This document shows positions 25,977 through 34,906 of a stretch of DNA of 64,000 nt, piece by piece (positions within the stretch are counted from its first letter, which is position 1; each line of letters starts with the position of its first letter). The translations under genes were made by a program, and so were the position numbers. The stretch comes from Butyricimonas synergistica DSM 23225. Its GTDB lineage: Bacteria > Bacteroidota > Bacteroidia > Bacteroidales > Marinifilaceae. Location: NCBI RefSeq assembly GCF_000379665.1, contig NZ_KB903368.1, positions 248,001-312,000 of the forward strand, read 5' to 3'. The notes under the pieces were generated by a model that was not told the DNA's origin, ran no database searches, and was given only the letters and a program-made list of their open reading frames with translations.

Positions 25977-28277
25977 ATGAAAGTAATATTTAAAATAGCC
26001 AAGTCGGAATTGAGTATGTTGTTTTACTCTCCCGTGGCTTGGTTGATTCTGGTGATTTTTACTTTTCAGTCCAGTATGGCTTTTTCCAATTTGTTTAGTG
26101 ATTTGGTTGTGGATCAGGCTGTCGGGAATCGTCTTTGGGATGTGACAGAAAAAGTATTTTCTAGTTTTCGGGGGCTTTTGTCCCAGGTGCAACAATACTT
26201 GTATCTTTATATTCCTTTGTTGACAATGGGGTTGATGAGTAAGGAGCGTAATAACGGATCAATTAAACTTTTGTTTTCTTCTCCGATCACGAACACACAG
26301 ATTATACTCGGGAAGTATTTTGCCATGATGATTTATGCCCTGGTTTTGATTGCGATTTTGTTCGTGTATGCCATTTTCGGGATGTGTACAATAAAGGATA
26401 TGGATGTGCCTTATGTTTTATCCGGTTTATTGGGGCTTTATTTGTTGATTTGTGCTTATGCAGCAATCGGGTTGTTCATGTCGAGTTTGACTTCTTACCA
26501 AGTGGTGGCAGCAATGTGTACGCTAGGTCTATTAGCCGTGTTGAATTTTATTGGAGGGGTAGGACAAGATATTCCTTTTGTGCGGGATGTAACGTATTGG
26601 TTGTCTATAAGAGGACGCTCCAATGAATTGATCGGTGGGTTGATCTGTAGTGAAGACGTGCTGTACTTTACCATTGTTGTGGTCCTTTTTTTGATGCTTT
26701 CTATATTGAAATTGAGGGGGGAGCGGAAAAAGGTTTCCCGGAAGATTGTTATCAGCCGTTATGTCGGGGTGGTTGCGCTTGCCGTGTTCTTGGGATATTT
26801 GTCTTCAATTCCGGTACTTATGGGATTTTATGATGCGACGGTTACCAAACAGAGAACATTGACTCCTAATAGCCAGAACGTGATGAGGCAATTGAACGGG
26901 GGACTGAAAATAACGACCTACGTCAATTTGTTGGAGCCAAATTACGCTTCGGGATTACCACAAAATCTGAATCAGGATAAACGGCTTTTCAGACAATATC
27001 TCCGTTTTAAGCCGGAATTGAAAATGAAGTATGTTTATTATTACGATAAAACAAAAAATGAATCTCTGGATCAGCGCTATCCTTTATTAAGTGACCGAGA
27101 GAGGGCGCAGGAGATCGCAAACGGGTTGGAATTGGATTTCAAAATGTTCTTGTCTCCGGAAGAACTTAAAAAGCAGATAGATTTGTCCGAAGAACGAAAT
27201 CGTTTTGTTCGTCTTATAGAACGTGAAAATGGGCAGAAATCTTTTTTACGGATATTTGACGATATGTCTCGCCAACCGGCTGAAAAAGAAATCACAGCAG
27301 CCATGAAACGTATGGTTGTTCCGGCGATGCAGGTGGCATTTCTTGCCGGTCATGGTGAGAGGGACATTGACCGGAAAGGAGACCGAGGATATTATGTGAT
27401 GTCACAGGATATTACTTATCGGGAAGCGTTAATTAATAACGGTTTCGATAGTTATAAATTGTTTTTGAATGACGGGCAGAAGATTCCGGAGAACACGAAT
27501 ATTTTGATTATTGCAGATGTAAGGCAACCTTTCGAGCAAGAGGAATTAGAGGAAATCCAACGTTATATCGATAGAGGTGGCAATTTAATTATTGCCGGGG
27601 AACCTGGAAAGCAGGATATAATGAATCCTTTATTGTCTTCTTTGGGTGTTCAGTTTATGCCAGGGCAGATGGTACAGGAGAGTGAGAATTTCACGCAGAA
27701 TTTGGTTTTTGGGAAAATTACCCGGGAGGCGGCGGGGATATATTCCTGGTTCCGTTGGATGTTGCGCTGGAATTACCGGGTACCGATGCCTGATGCTGTT
27801 GGTTTGGAGTATTCTAAGGATGCCGGTTTTGACGTGATGCCCATACTGGAAACAGATACAACGGGATGCTGGAATGAGTTGGAAACGATTGATTTTGGTG
27901 AAGGTAAAGCTGAGCTTCATGCTGAAGCAGGGGAGAAGGAGCAAACGTATGCTTTGGCTCTTGCATTAAGCCGGAAAGTAGGAGAAAAAGAACAACGGAT
28001 ATTCGTTATGGGAGATGCCGATTGCTTTAGTAACGGAGAATTTTTCATGAAACGGAGAGGCGTGAATACGGAGAATCAAATCTTACCGCGTTATGTGTTC
28101 TTTTGGTTATCCGGTGGAGAATATCCGATAGATACAACTCGTCCCCATTCTCCGGATACGAAAATTTATATGGGATTGGAGGGAATCACCTGGATGAATA
28201 TCGGACTTATGGGCTTATTCCCGCTCGCATTGGCAGTTTGTGGTATTGTAATATGGGCAAAAAGAAGGAGAAAATAA
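25977..28277 (+). CDS. GldF-GldG fusion: ABC-2 permease joined to periplasmic GldG-type domain (first)
   Basis: A 766-residue membrane protein from the ATG at 25977; an upstream in-frame codon at 25926 overlaps the ATPase gene and is less likely. The N-terminal 250 residues form six membrane helices of an ABC-2 permease (SSLTSYQVVAAMCTLGLLAVLNF). After another helix (about 265-285), a large periplasmic GldG/ABC-auxiliary domain follows (KMKYVYYYDKT; FLAGHGERD; NILIIADVRQPF). A final helix ends the protein. In gliding bacteria GldF and GldG are separate; here they are one chain. The function outside gliding is unknown. Confidence 0.88.
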   Translation: MKVIFKIAKSELSMLFYSPVAWLILVIFTFQSSMAFSNLFSDLVVDQAVGNRLWDVTEKVFSSFRGLLSQVQQYLYLYIPLLTMGLMSKERNNGSIKLLFSSPITNTQIILGKYFAMMIYALVLIAILFVYAIFGMCTIKDMDVPYVLSGLLGLYLLICAYAAIGLFMSSLTSYQVVAAMCTLGLLAVLNFIGGVGQDIPFVRDVTYWLSIRGRSNELIGGLICSEDVLYFTIVVVLFLMLSILKLRGERKKVSRKIVISRYVGVVALAVFLGYLSSIPVLMGFYDATVTKQRTLTPNSQNVMRQLNGGLKITTYVNLLEPNYASGLPQNLNQDKRLFRQYLRFKPELKMKYVYYYDKTKNESLDQRYPLLSDRERAQEIANGLELDFKMFLSPEELKKQIDLSEERNRFVRLIERENGQKSFLRIFDDMSRQPAEKEITAAMKRMVVPAMQVAFLAGHGERDIDRKGDRGYYVMSQDITYREALINNGFDSYKLFLNDGQKIPENTNILIIADVRQPFEQEELEEIQRYIDRGGNLIIAGEPGKQDIMNPLLSSLGVQFMPGQMVQESENFTQNLVFGKITREAAGIYSWFRWMLRWNYRVPMPDAVGLEYSKDAGFDVMPILETDTTGCWNELETIDFGEGKAELHAEAGEKEQTYALALALSRKVGEKEQRIFVMGDADCFSNGEFFMKRRGVNTENQILPRYVFFWLSGGEYPIDTTRPHSPDTKIYMGLEGITWMNIGLMGLFPLALAVCGIVIWAKRRRK

Positions 28278-28278
28278 T

Positions 28279-30582
28279 ATGAAAACAATCTATAAAATAG
28301 CGAAGAACGAGCTGAGTATGCTGTTCTGTTCGCCGATAGCTTGGTTGATACTTGTGATTTTTATTTTTCAGGTCGGAATGGAGTATGCGGATGTGTTGAC
28401 CTCGGACTTGCGGGCTAAGGCTACCGGATATAGTTTGATGGATGAAACTGCCAGTGTATTTTCCGGCATATGGGGGTTGTATTCTCGGGTACAAGGTTAT
28501 CTTTATTTGTATATTCCTTTGCTGACGATGGGGATTATGAGCCGGGAATTCAGTACGGGGTCTATAAAATTACTGTTTTCTTCGCCTATCACGAATAAAC
28601 AGATCGTGTTGGGAAAGTTTTATGCCTTGATGGTTTATGCATTATTTTTGATCGGAGGCTTGGTATTGACGGTCCTTTTCAGTTGTATCATTATAAAATC
28701 GATTGATTTTCCGTTGGTATTGTCCGGGTTGTTAGGATTGTATCTGTTGACTTGTGCCTATATTGCCATTGGACTTTTCATGTCGAGCCTGACTTCTTAC
28801 CAGGTAGTTGCGGCAATGGGAACGCTTGCGGTGCTCGCCGTGTTGAACTTTATAGGGGGAGTGGGTCAGGAGATTGCATTAGTTAGGGATATTACCTATT
28901 GGCTGTCTATTTCTGGACGTTCAAAGGAAATGATTGACGGCTTGATATGTAGCGAGGATGTTTTATATTTTCTGATCGTGATTGTATTGTTTGTCATGTT
29001 GACAATTCTGCGATTGCGTTTTGACCGGAAAAGAGGTTCTCGGGCAGCACGTGTCGGATGGTATACCCTAGTAGTTGGTGGAGCCATGTTGTTGGGATAC
29101 GTGAGTTCTCGCCCGGCTTGTATGACATATTATGATACGACAGCGATGAAATCGCAGACTTTAACTCTTAATAGCCAGTCGGTTATGGAGAAAATGAAAG
29201 GGGGGTTGACGATCACGACTTACGTGAATTTGTTGGATGATAATTATTGGTGTGCTTTGCCCCGTTCCGTGAATGATGATTTCAAGCGATTTAAGCAATA
29301 CGTGCGGTTTAAGCCGGAGATAAAGATGAAATACGTTTATTATTACGATAAAACGGATAATCCGTCTTTAGATCAACGTTTCCCGGGATTAAGCGATAAG
29401 GAACGGGCACAGGAGATAGCCAAAGGAATCAGAATGAAGTTTGATAGATTGTTGTCCCCGGAAGAGGTGCGGAAACAGGTGGATTTGTCTTCCGAGGGAA
29501 ACCGTTTCGTGAGGTTGGTAGAAAGAGAGAACGGGCAAAAGACTTTCTTGCGGATTTTTAACGATATGTCAAAGCATCCTTCCGAAAGTGAGATTACAGC
29601 CGCATTGAAAAGATTGGTTGAAGTTTCTCCAAAAGTCGCTTTTTTGACCGGTCATGGCGAGCGGGATGTTTACCGGGGAGGAGATGCCGATTATTCTACT
29701 TTCACGAAAAATCTGGCATTCCGTCACGCTTTGATTAATCAAGGGTTTGACACGGAAGCTCTTTCTTTGGCAGATGGCAGAACAATACCCGAGGAGATTA
29801 GTATATTGGTTATAGCCGATCCCCGGGAAAAGTTGACCGAATGGGAAAAGAGCGAAATTAACCGTTATATTGCTTCCGGACGGCATTTGTTAATTGCGGC
29901 TAAGCCGGGCAGACAAGCAATACTGAATGAAATAACGGAACCGCTTGGTGTTCATTTTACAGACGGAATTTTGGTTCATCCCAGTGAGGATTTTGCCCCG
30001 GATTTAATACAGGGACGTTTTACTCCTGATGCAGAAAGTTTTTCCGGTAATTTAGCTTATTTGAGCCGGAATAATTATAGAATTACCGCACCGGGAACAG
30101 CGGGTATTCTTTGTCATCTGCCGGAAGGTTTCGGAATGCTTCCTTTGGTCGTAACTGATAGTGTCGGGAACTGGAATGAAAAAGAAACAACCGATTTCGT
30201 GAATGAGGTTCTTGAATTCGCTCCAGAAAAGGGTGATGAAGAATGGAACGGACAACCCATTGTGTTAGCCATGGGGCGTCATATAGGAGGGAAGGAACAG
30301 AAAATCATGATATTGGGAAATGCAGATTGTTTGAGTAACGGGGAACTGGTAAGATCGAGAAAAGACGTGAAGTCTGCAAACTTTAATTTGATTCTTGAGA
30401 TGTTTCGGTGGTTCACAAATGGGGAATATCCTGTAAATACCAGTCGTTCTTACGGACCGGATAATGACCTTCGCATGGAGTACAAGGATTTGATCTGGGT
30501 GAAGGTCGGTTTCATGGGGGTGTTGCCTTTGTTGTTGATAGCGGCGGGGATTGTCGTTTGGCTCAGACGTAGAGAAAAATAA
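28279..30582 (+). CDS. GldF-GldG fusion protein (second)
   Basis: A 767-residue paralogue of the preceding protein with the same architecture: N-terminal ABC-2 permease helices (MSSLTSYQVVAAMGTLAVL), a periplasmic GldG-type domain (FLTGHGERDVYRG; ILVIADPREKL) and a terminal helix. It starts one base after the stop of the first copy, so the two are probably made in equal amounts and could form a heterodimeric permease with the single upstream ATPase. The second ATPase gene follows 38 bases later. Confidence 0.88.
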   Translation: MKTIYKIAKNELSMLFCSPIAWLILVIFIFQVGMEYADVLTSDLRAKATGYSLMDETASVFSGIWGLYSRVQGYLYLYIPLLTMGIMSREFSTGSIKLLFSSPITNKQIVLGKFYALMVYALFLIGGLVLTVLFSCIIIKSIDFPLVLSGLLGLYLLTCAYIAIGLFMSSLTSYQVVAAMGTLAVLAVLNFIGGVGQEIALVRDITYWLSISGRSKEMIDGLICSEDVLYFLIVIVLFVMLTILRLRFDRKRGSRAARVGWYTLVVGGAMLLGYVSSRPACMTYYDTTAMKSQTLTLNSQSVMEKMKGGLTITTYVNLLDDNYWCALPRSVNDDFKRFKQYVRFKPEIKMKYVYYYDKTDNPSLDQRFPGLSDKERAQEIAKGIRMKFDRLLSPEEVRKQVDLSSEGNRFVRLVERENGQKTFLRIFNDMSKHPSESEITAALKRLVEVSPKVAFLTGHGERDVYRGGDADYSTFTKNLAFRHALINQGFDTEALSLADGRTIPEEISILVIADPREKLTEWEKSEINRYIASGRHLLIAAKPGRQAILNEITEPLGVHFTDGILVHPSEDFAPDLIQGRFTPDAESFSGNLAYLSRNNYRITAPGTAGILCHLPEGFGMLPLVVTDSVGNWNEKETTDFVNEVLEFAPEKGDEEWNGQPIVLAMGRHIGGKEQKIMILGNADCLSNGELVRSRKDVKSANFNLILEMFRWFTNGEYPVNTSRSYGPDNDLRMEYKDLIWVKVGFMGVLPLLLIAAGIVVWLRRREK

Positions 30583-30620
30583 GAAATAATAGGGATGTAT
30601 TATATAAATCATGTAGTTTT

Positions 30621-31541
30621 ATGAAAGAACCAATCGTGAAAGTCGAGAATCTATCTCATCGCTACAGTATTCAGTGGGCTATACGAGATATAAATTTTGA
30701 GATTAATCACCACGGGGTATATGGTTTGCTCGGATCAAACGGGGCGGGTAAATCAACCACCATGAATATCATGTGTGGCGTGTTGAAACAGACCAGCGGA
30801 AATGTTTTTATCAAGGGTATCGATTTGCGGAAAGATCCGGTGAAAGCTAAAATGCACGTGGGTTTTCTCCCTCAACAACCGCCTTTGCATACCGATCTGA
30901 CGGTGGAAGAATATCTGGTGCATTGTGCTTTTCTGCGTCGTTTGTCGGGAAAAGAAGTGGACCATGCCGTGCGGGAGGTCATGGGAAAATGTGGTATCGC
31001 CCATTTTAGACGTCGTTTGGTACGTAATCTTTCCGGGGGATACCAGCAACGTCTTGGAATAGCCCAGGCGATTATTCATAATCCGGATTTTGTCGTTTTG
31101 GATGAACCTACGAACGGGTTGGATCCGAATCAGATTGTAGAGATTCGCCATCTGGTGAAGGAGATTGCACAGGAACGAACAGTGGTACTATCGACACATA
31201 TCTTGCCGGAAGTACAAGCAACTTGTGACTATATTCAAATGATTGAAGAGGGACAAATGGTGTTTAGCGGGACGGTTGACGATTTTGATAACTATATTAC
31301 GCCAAATTCTTTGATTGTATCTTTGGCTGCACCTCCAGTTCTGGATGAATTGAAAAATATTCCGGGCATTTGTGGGGCGGAAGAGTTAGGAGGGCATCGT
31401 TTCCGGCTTCAGTTTGTCGATGCGCAGGATATTACCGAGCGAGTTGTAGAAACTAGTATGGCAAGGGGATGGCGGTTGACGGAAATCAATATCGAACGCA
31501 GTTCCCTGGATGCCGTGTTTGCCGAGTTATCGAAAAAGTAG
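30621..31541 (+). CDS. GldA-like ABC transporter ATP-binding protein (second)
   Basis: A 306-residue ATPase. Walker A is GSNGAGKST, the signature LSGGYQQRLGIAQ and Walker B FVVLDEPTNGLDP; a C-terminal accessory domain follows. It is strongly similar to the ATPase at 25028, including HRYS-QWAIRDINFEI, which shows tandem duplication of the whole unit. It should serve the third fusion permease starting 21 bases downstream, or be shared by all three. Confidence 0.93.
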   Translation: MKEPIVKVENLSHRYSIQWAIRDINFEINHHGVYGLLGSNGAGKSTTMNIMCGVLKQTSGNVFIKGIDLRKDPVKAKMHVGFLPQQPPLHTDLTVEEYLVHCAFLRRLSGKEVDHAVREVMGKCGIAHFRRRLVRNLSGGYQQRLGIAQAIIHNPDFVVLDEPTNGLDPNQIVEIRHLVKEIAQERTVVLSTHILPEVQATCDYIQMIEEGQMVFSGTVDDFDNYITPNSLIVSLAAPPVLDELKNIPGICGAEELGGHRFRLQFVDAQDITERVVETSMARGWRLTEINIERSSLDAVFAELSKK

Positions 31542-31562
31542 AACTTTATAAGAACGAAAGAT

Positions 31563-33857
31563 ATGAAGATGATATATAGAATTGCCCGGACGGAGATGCA
31601 AACTTTGTTTTATTCGCCCGTGGCTTGGTTGATTATCGTGATTTTCACCTTTCAGGTGGGGATGTATTTTTCCGATATATTCGGGGGAATGGTTCGGAAT
31701 CAGGAATTGGGATACACGTTGCGGAGTGTAACGCTGAACGTGTTTTCCGGTCGGTTCGGGTTGTTCACGGCAGTGCAGCAATATCTCTATTTCTATATTC
31801 CTTTGTTGACCATGGGGTTGATGAGCCGGGAGTTAGGTAGTGGTTCCATTAGATTACTTTATTCTTCTCCGGTGACGAATATACAAATCATTTTGGGTAA
31901 ATTTTTATCCATGATGTTCTATGGTTTGATATTGATGTTCATCCTTTTCATTTTTGGTCTTTATGGTGCATTCACGATTAAAATGGTTGATTTCCCAGTT
32001 ATTCTTTCCGGAATATTGGGATTATATCTGTTAACATGCGCTTATGCGGCGATCGGGCTTTTCATGTCAAGCCTGACTTCTTACCAGGTGGTTGCGGCAA
32101 TGGGAACGTTAGCGGTATTGGCAGTATTGAATTTTGTCGGGGGAATGTGGCAGGAGATAGAGTTTGTCCGTGATATAACCTATTGGTTGTCAATTAACGG
32201 TCGTGCTGCGGAATTTATCAACGGGTTGATCTGTAGTGAAGATGTTCTTTATTTTTTAATTGTAATCGCTCTTTTCCTTACGTTGGCCGTGTTGAGGTTG
32301 AAGTCTATCCGCCAAAAAAGTTCAGTTGTTATTTCTTTCGGGAGATATATGGGGGTAGTCTGTCTTGCTATGCTTTTGGGATATTTGAGTTCCCGTCCGA
32401 AGCTGATGGGATTTTATGATTCCACCCGTACAAAAGTAAGAACACTGACGCCTAACAGCCAGGAGATCGTGAATAAAATGGAAGGCGGGTTGACGATTAC
32501 GACTTATACCAATTTGTTGGACGAATATTACACGGTTGCTTTACCTCGTTACGTGAATCAGGATTTGGACCGCTTTAAACAATACCGGAGATTCAAGCCT
32601 GAAATTAGAATGAAGTACGTGTATTATTACGATAAGGCGAATAATCCGCAACTGGACAGGCGCTTCCCGGAGTTGAGCGATCGGGAACGGATGGTAAAGA
32701 CTGCCAATTCGTGGGATTTGGACACGAATATGTTTTTAACGCCGGAGCAGATTCGGGAACAGATAGATTTGCGTCCCGAGGGAAATCGTTTCGTGCGTCA
32801 ATTGAAGCGGGATAATGGGCAGCAGACTTTCTTGCGGATATTTGATGATATGTATCGCCATCCTTTCGAGAGTGAAATCACGGCTGCTTTCAAGCGACTG
32901 GTGATGCGGCTTCCGGTTGTCGGGTTCATCAAGGGACACGGGGAGCGGGATTGTGTTCGGGAAGGTGACCGGGATTATAATCGTTTTGCCCAGGATAAAC
33001 CGTTCCGGTATTCATTGATTAATCAGGGTTTTGATTTTGAGGAAATAACACTTGATAAGGATATCCCGGAACATTTGGCGATATTGGTGCTTGCCGATGT
33101 AAGGACTCCTTTCTCCGGGGAAGAAATGCAGCGACTGAACCGGTATATCGAGAAAGGCGGTAATATTTTGATCGCGGGGGAACCCCGCAGGCAGGAGATC
33201 ATGAATCCGATTATCCGGTCTCTGGGGGTTCAATTTATGCCGGGGCGACTGGTGCGTCCGAGTGAGAATTTCCAGGCTGATTTTATCATGGCTTGCCCAA
33301 CTCCCGAGGCGGGAGAATTGTCTTATATTTTTAAGGAGATGATTGACCGGGAAAGAGTGTTAACGATGCCCGGTTGTGCGGGATTGGAATACACGACAGA
33401 CAAGGGTTTCCGGGTGACGCCGCTTTTTGTCAGTGATACTGTGGGATGTTGGAATGAAGTGGAAACAACGGATTTCGTCGATGACACAGTGCGGCTCAAT
33501 CCCGCCGTCGGTGAAGTGGAACGGACGTACACGACAGCTTTGGCACTTTCCCGGAAGGTGGGAGATAAAGAACAAAAAATAGTTATCTTGGGAGATGCGG
33601 ATTGCATCAGTAACGGGGAGATTAGCATTAGCCGCAAGAACGTCAGGGCGGCAAATTATTCGTTGATCAGCGGGGCATTCTTCTGGATGTCCGACGAAGA
33701 AGTGCCTATTGATGTCCGGCGTCCGACAGCTCCCGATAATGCCGTGAATATCGGGGACACGGGAATGTATATTTCCAAGATCGGTTTTATGGGATGTTTA
33801 CCGGTAGCCTTGGCGATCTGGGCTATTTTTATCTGGGTGAGAAGACGGGGGCGTTAG
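31563..33857 (+). CDS. GldF-GldG fusion protein (third)
   Basis: A 764-residue paralogue with an N-terminal ABC-2 permease (SSLTSYQVVAAMGTLAVLAVLNFVGG), a periplasmic GldG-type domain (FIKGHGERDCVRE; ILVLADVRTPF; NILIAGEPRRQEIMNPI) and a terminal membrane helix followed by basic residues. The DNA around the SYQVVAA helix is almost identical to that of the second copy, which suggests a recent exchange or strong constraint. It is the last gene of the ABC cluster; a hairpin follows. Confidence 0.88.
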   Translation: MKMIYRIARTEMQTLFYSPVAWLIIVIFTFQVGMYFSDIFGGMVRNQELGYTLRSVTLNVFSGRFGLFTAVQQYLYFYIPLLTMGLMSRELGSGSIRLLYSSPVTNIQIILGKFLSMMFYGLILMFILFIFGLYGAFTIKMVDFPVILSGILGLYLLTCAYAAIGLFMSSLTSYQVVAAMGTLAVLAVLNFVGGMWQEIEFVRDITYWLSINGRAAEFINGLICSEDVLYFLIVIALFLTLAVLRLKSIRQKSSVVISFGRYMGVVCLAMLLGYLSSRPKLMGFYDSTRTKVRTLTPNSQEIVNKMEGGLTITTYTNLLDEYYTVALPRYVNQDLDRFKQYRRFKPEIRMKYVYYYDKANNPQLDRRFPELSDRERMVKTANSWDLDTNMFLTPEQIREQIDLRPEGNRFVRQLKRDNGQQTFLRIFDDMYRHPFESEITAAFKRLVMRLPVVGFIKGHGERDCVREGDRDYNRFAQDKPFRYSLINQGFDFEEITLDKDIPEHLAILVLADVRTPFSGEEMQRLNRYIEKGGNILIAGEPRRQEIMNPIIRSLGVQFMPGRLVRPSENFQADFIMACPTPEAGELSYIFKEMIDRERVLTMPGCAGLEYTTDKGFRVTPLFVSDTVGCWNEVETTDFVDDTVRLNPAVGEVERTYTTALALSRKVGDKEQKIVILGDADCISNGEISISRKNVRAANYSLISGAFFWMSDEEVPIDVRRPTAPDNAVNIGDTGMYISKIGFMGCLPVALAIWAIFIWVRRRGR

Positions 33858-33893
33858 GGTAAACTGAATCGAAATATTATCGTAGTGTGTCAT

Positions 33894-33919
33894 TAAGCCT
33901 AGTGTTGCGTATAGGCTTA
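33894..33919 (+). terminator. Hairpin terminator after the ABC cluster
   Basis: TAAGCCTA / TAGGCTTA form a perfect 8-bp stem with a 10-base loop, 36 bases after the last ABC gene, followed by a T-rich TTTCTT stretch. It fits a rho-independent terminator. The rest of 33858-34259 holds the kinase remnant (minus strand) and the promoter of the next sigma gene; no intact gene is seen. Confidence 0.6.
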
Positions 33920-33974
33920 TTTCTTGATAAGAATCGTATAAATATAAATTATTTACGCGATTCTTTTTTGATTA

Positions 33975-34100
33975 TTACAAGTGGGAACCCGGAACGGTCA
34001 AAGGCAGAATCATTGTAAAGCAACAACCTTTTCCGACTTCGGAATTTACTTCTATGCGTCCTGCCAGCTTCTCGATGATAACTTGGCATATATGGTTTAT
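33975..34100 (-). pseudogene. Remnant of a sensor histidine kinase (C-terminal tip of the ATPase domain)
   Basis: About 40 residues on the minus strand read ICQVIIEKLAGRIEVNSEVGKG and then CCFTMILPL, ending at a stop at 33975. This is the last part of a HATPase_c domain (the I-V-E-K-L-G-G-x-I-x-V-x-S-E-x-G-K-G-S-x-F pattern with G-to-A and G-to-C changes). The preceding GLGL box and everything before it are missing: the frame upstream is AT-rich and unrelated. It is a decayed gene end left between the ABC cluster and locus C. Confidence 0.65.
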
Positions 34101-34218
34101 CTGGTTGAATTGCTTATTATCTGCTTTTGAATTATTTTTATATTTATTAGGATGAGCTTGCAATATTTTCATGTTCATGGGCTTTTATCACTTGATAATT
34201 TTTTACAGATTAATTTGT

Positions 34219-34226
34219 TATCTTTG
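34219..34226 (+). promoter_or_regulatory. -7 element of the second ECF sigma gene
   Basis: TATCTTTG matches TAnnTTTG. The start point would be near 34233, about 27 bases before the ATG at 34260. The -33 element is poor (T-rich region near 34196-34204). Its presence supports independent transcription of locus C. Confidence 0.55.
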
Positions 34227-34259
34227 TAGGCGTATTGGGTATTTTAATAAAAGGAATAT

Positions 34260-34817
34260 ATGGAGATGTTCTTGAGTGCATTGCAAAAAGGGGATGAAAA
34301 AGCTTTCCGTTTGCTGTTCGATGAATTTTATATTGCACTTTGTTTGTTCGCAGAGCGTTTCTTGAAAGATCGGGAAGCGGCAGCAGATGTGGTGCAAGAG
34401 TCTTTTTTGAAATACTGGGATCGCCATGCAGACTTTGATAATTACTATAAAATAAAATCATTTCTTTATGTAGTGGTTCGTCACGCATGTTTGAATCAAC
34501 TCCGGAACAAGCGAGTGAAGGTGGAGATAGAGGAAGATATGGCAATCGAATCGGATGAATTTTTTCAAGAACAAATGATGGAGGAAGAGGCTTATCGAGT
34601 GTTTTACAGATCCATAGAAGAGTTGCCCCAGCAGATGCGGAATGTAATTCATTATGCGTTGGAAGGATTGAAAAATTCGGAGATTGCGGAGAAGATGGGT
34701 GTTTCCGTTCATGCTGTCCATGCTTATAAAAAGGAAGCATATAAAAAATTGAAAGACAACATGAAAGGTCATTATTATTTGTTGGAAGTGATTCTTTGCA
34801 TATTCTTGAATAGTTAA
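34260..34817 (+). CDS. ECF-type RNA polymerase sigma factor (locus C)
   Basis: A 185-residue ECF sigma factor with region 2 (FYIALCLFAERFLKDREAAADVVQESFLKYW) and region 4 (LKNSEIAEKMGVSVHAVHAYKKEAYKKL). It is highly similar to the sigma at 15596, especially in region 4, so promoter recognition may overlap between loci B and C. The FecR partner follows 89 bases downstream. Cross-talk between the two cassettes is possible. Confidence 0.93.
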   Translation: MEMFLSALQKGDEKAFRLLFDEFYIALCLFAERFLKDREAAADVVQESFLKYWDRHADFDNYYKIKSFLYVVVRHACLNQLRNKRVKVEIEEDMAIESDEFFQEQMMEEEAYRVFYRSIEELPQQMRNVIHYALEGLKNSEIAEKMGVSVHAVHAYKKEAYKKLKDNMKGHYYLLEVILCIFLNS

Positions 34818-34906
34818 TAAATAATAAAATTTCAAAGACTGACATACCCGATATTCTATTTCTTATGTTGTAAGAGTAAAGATAAAAAACTCTTTACAAG
34901 TAAAAA

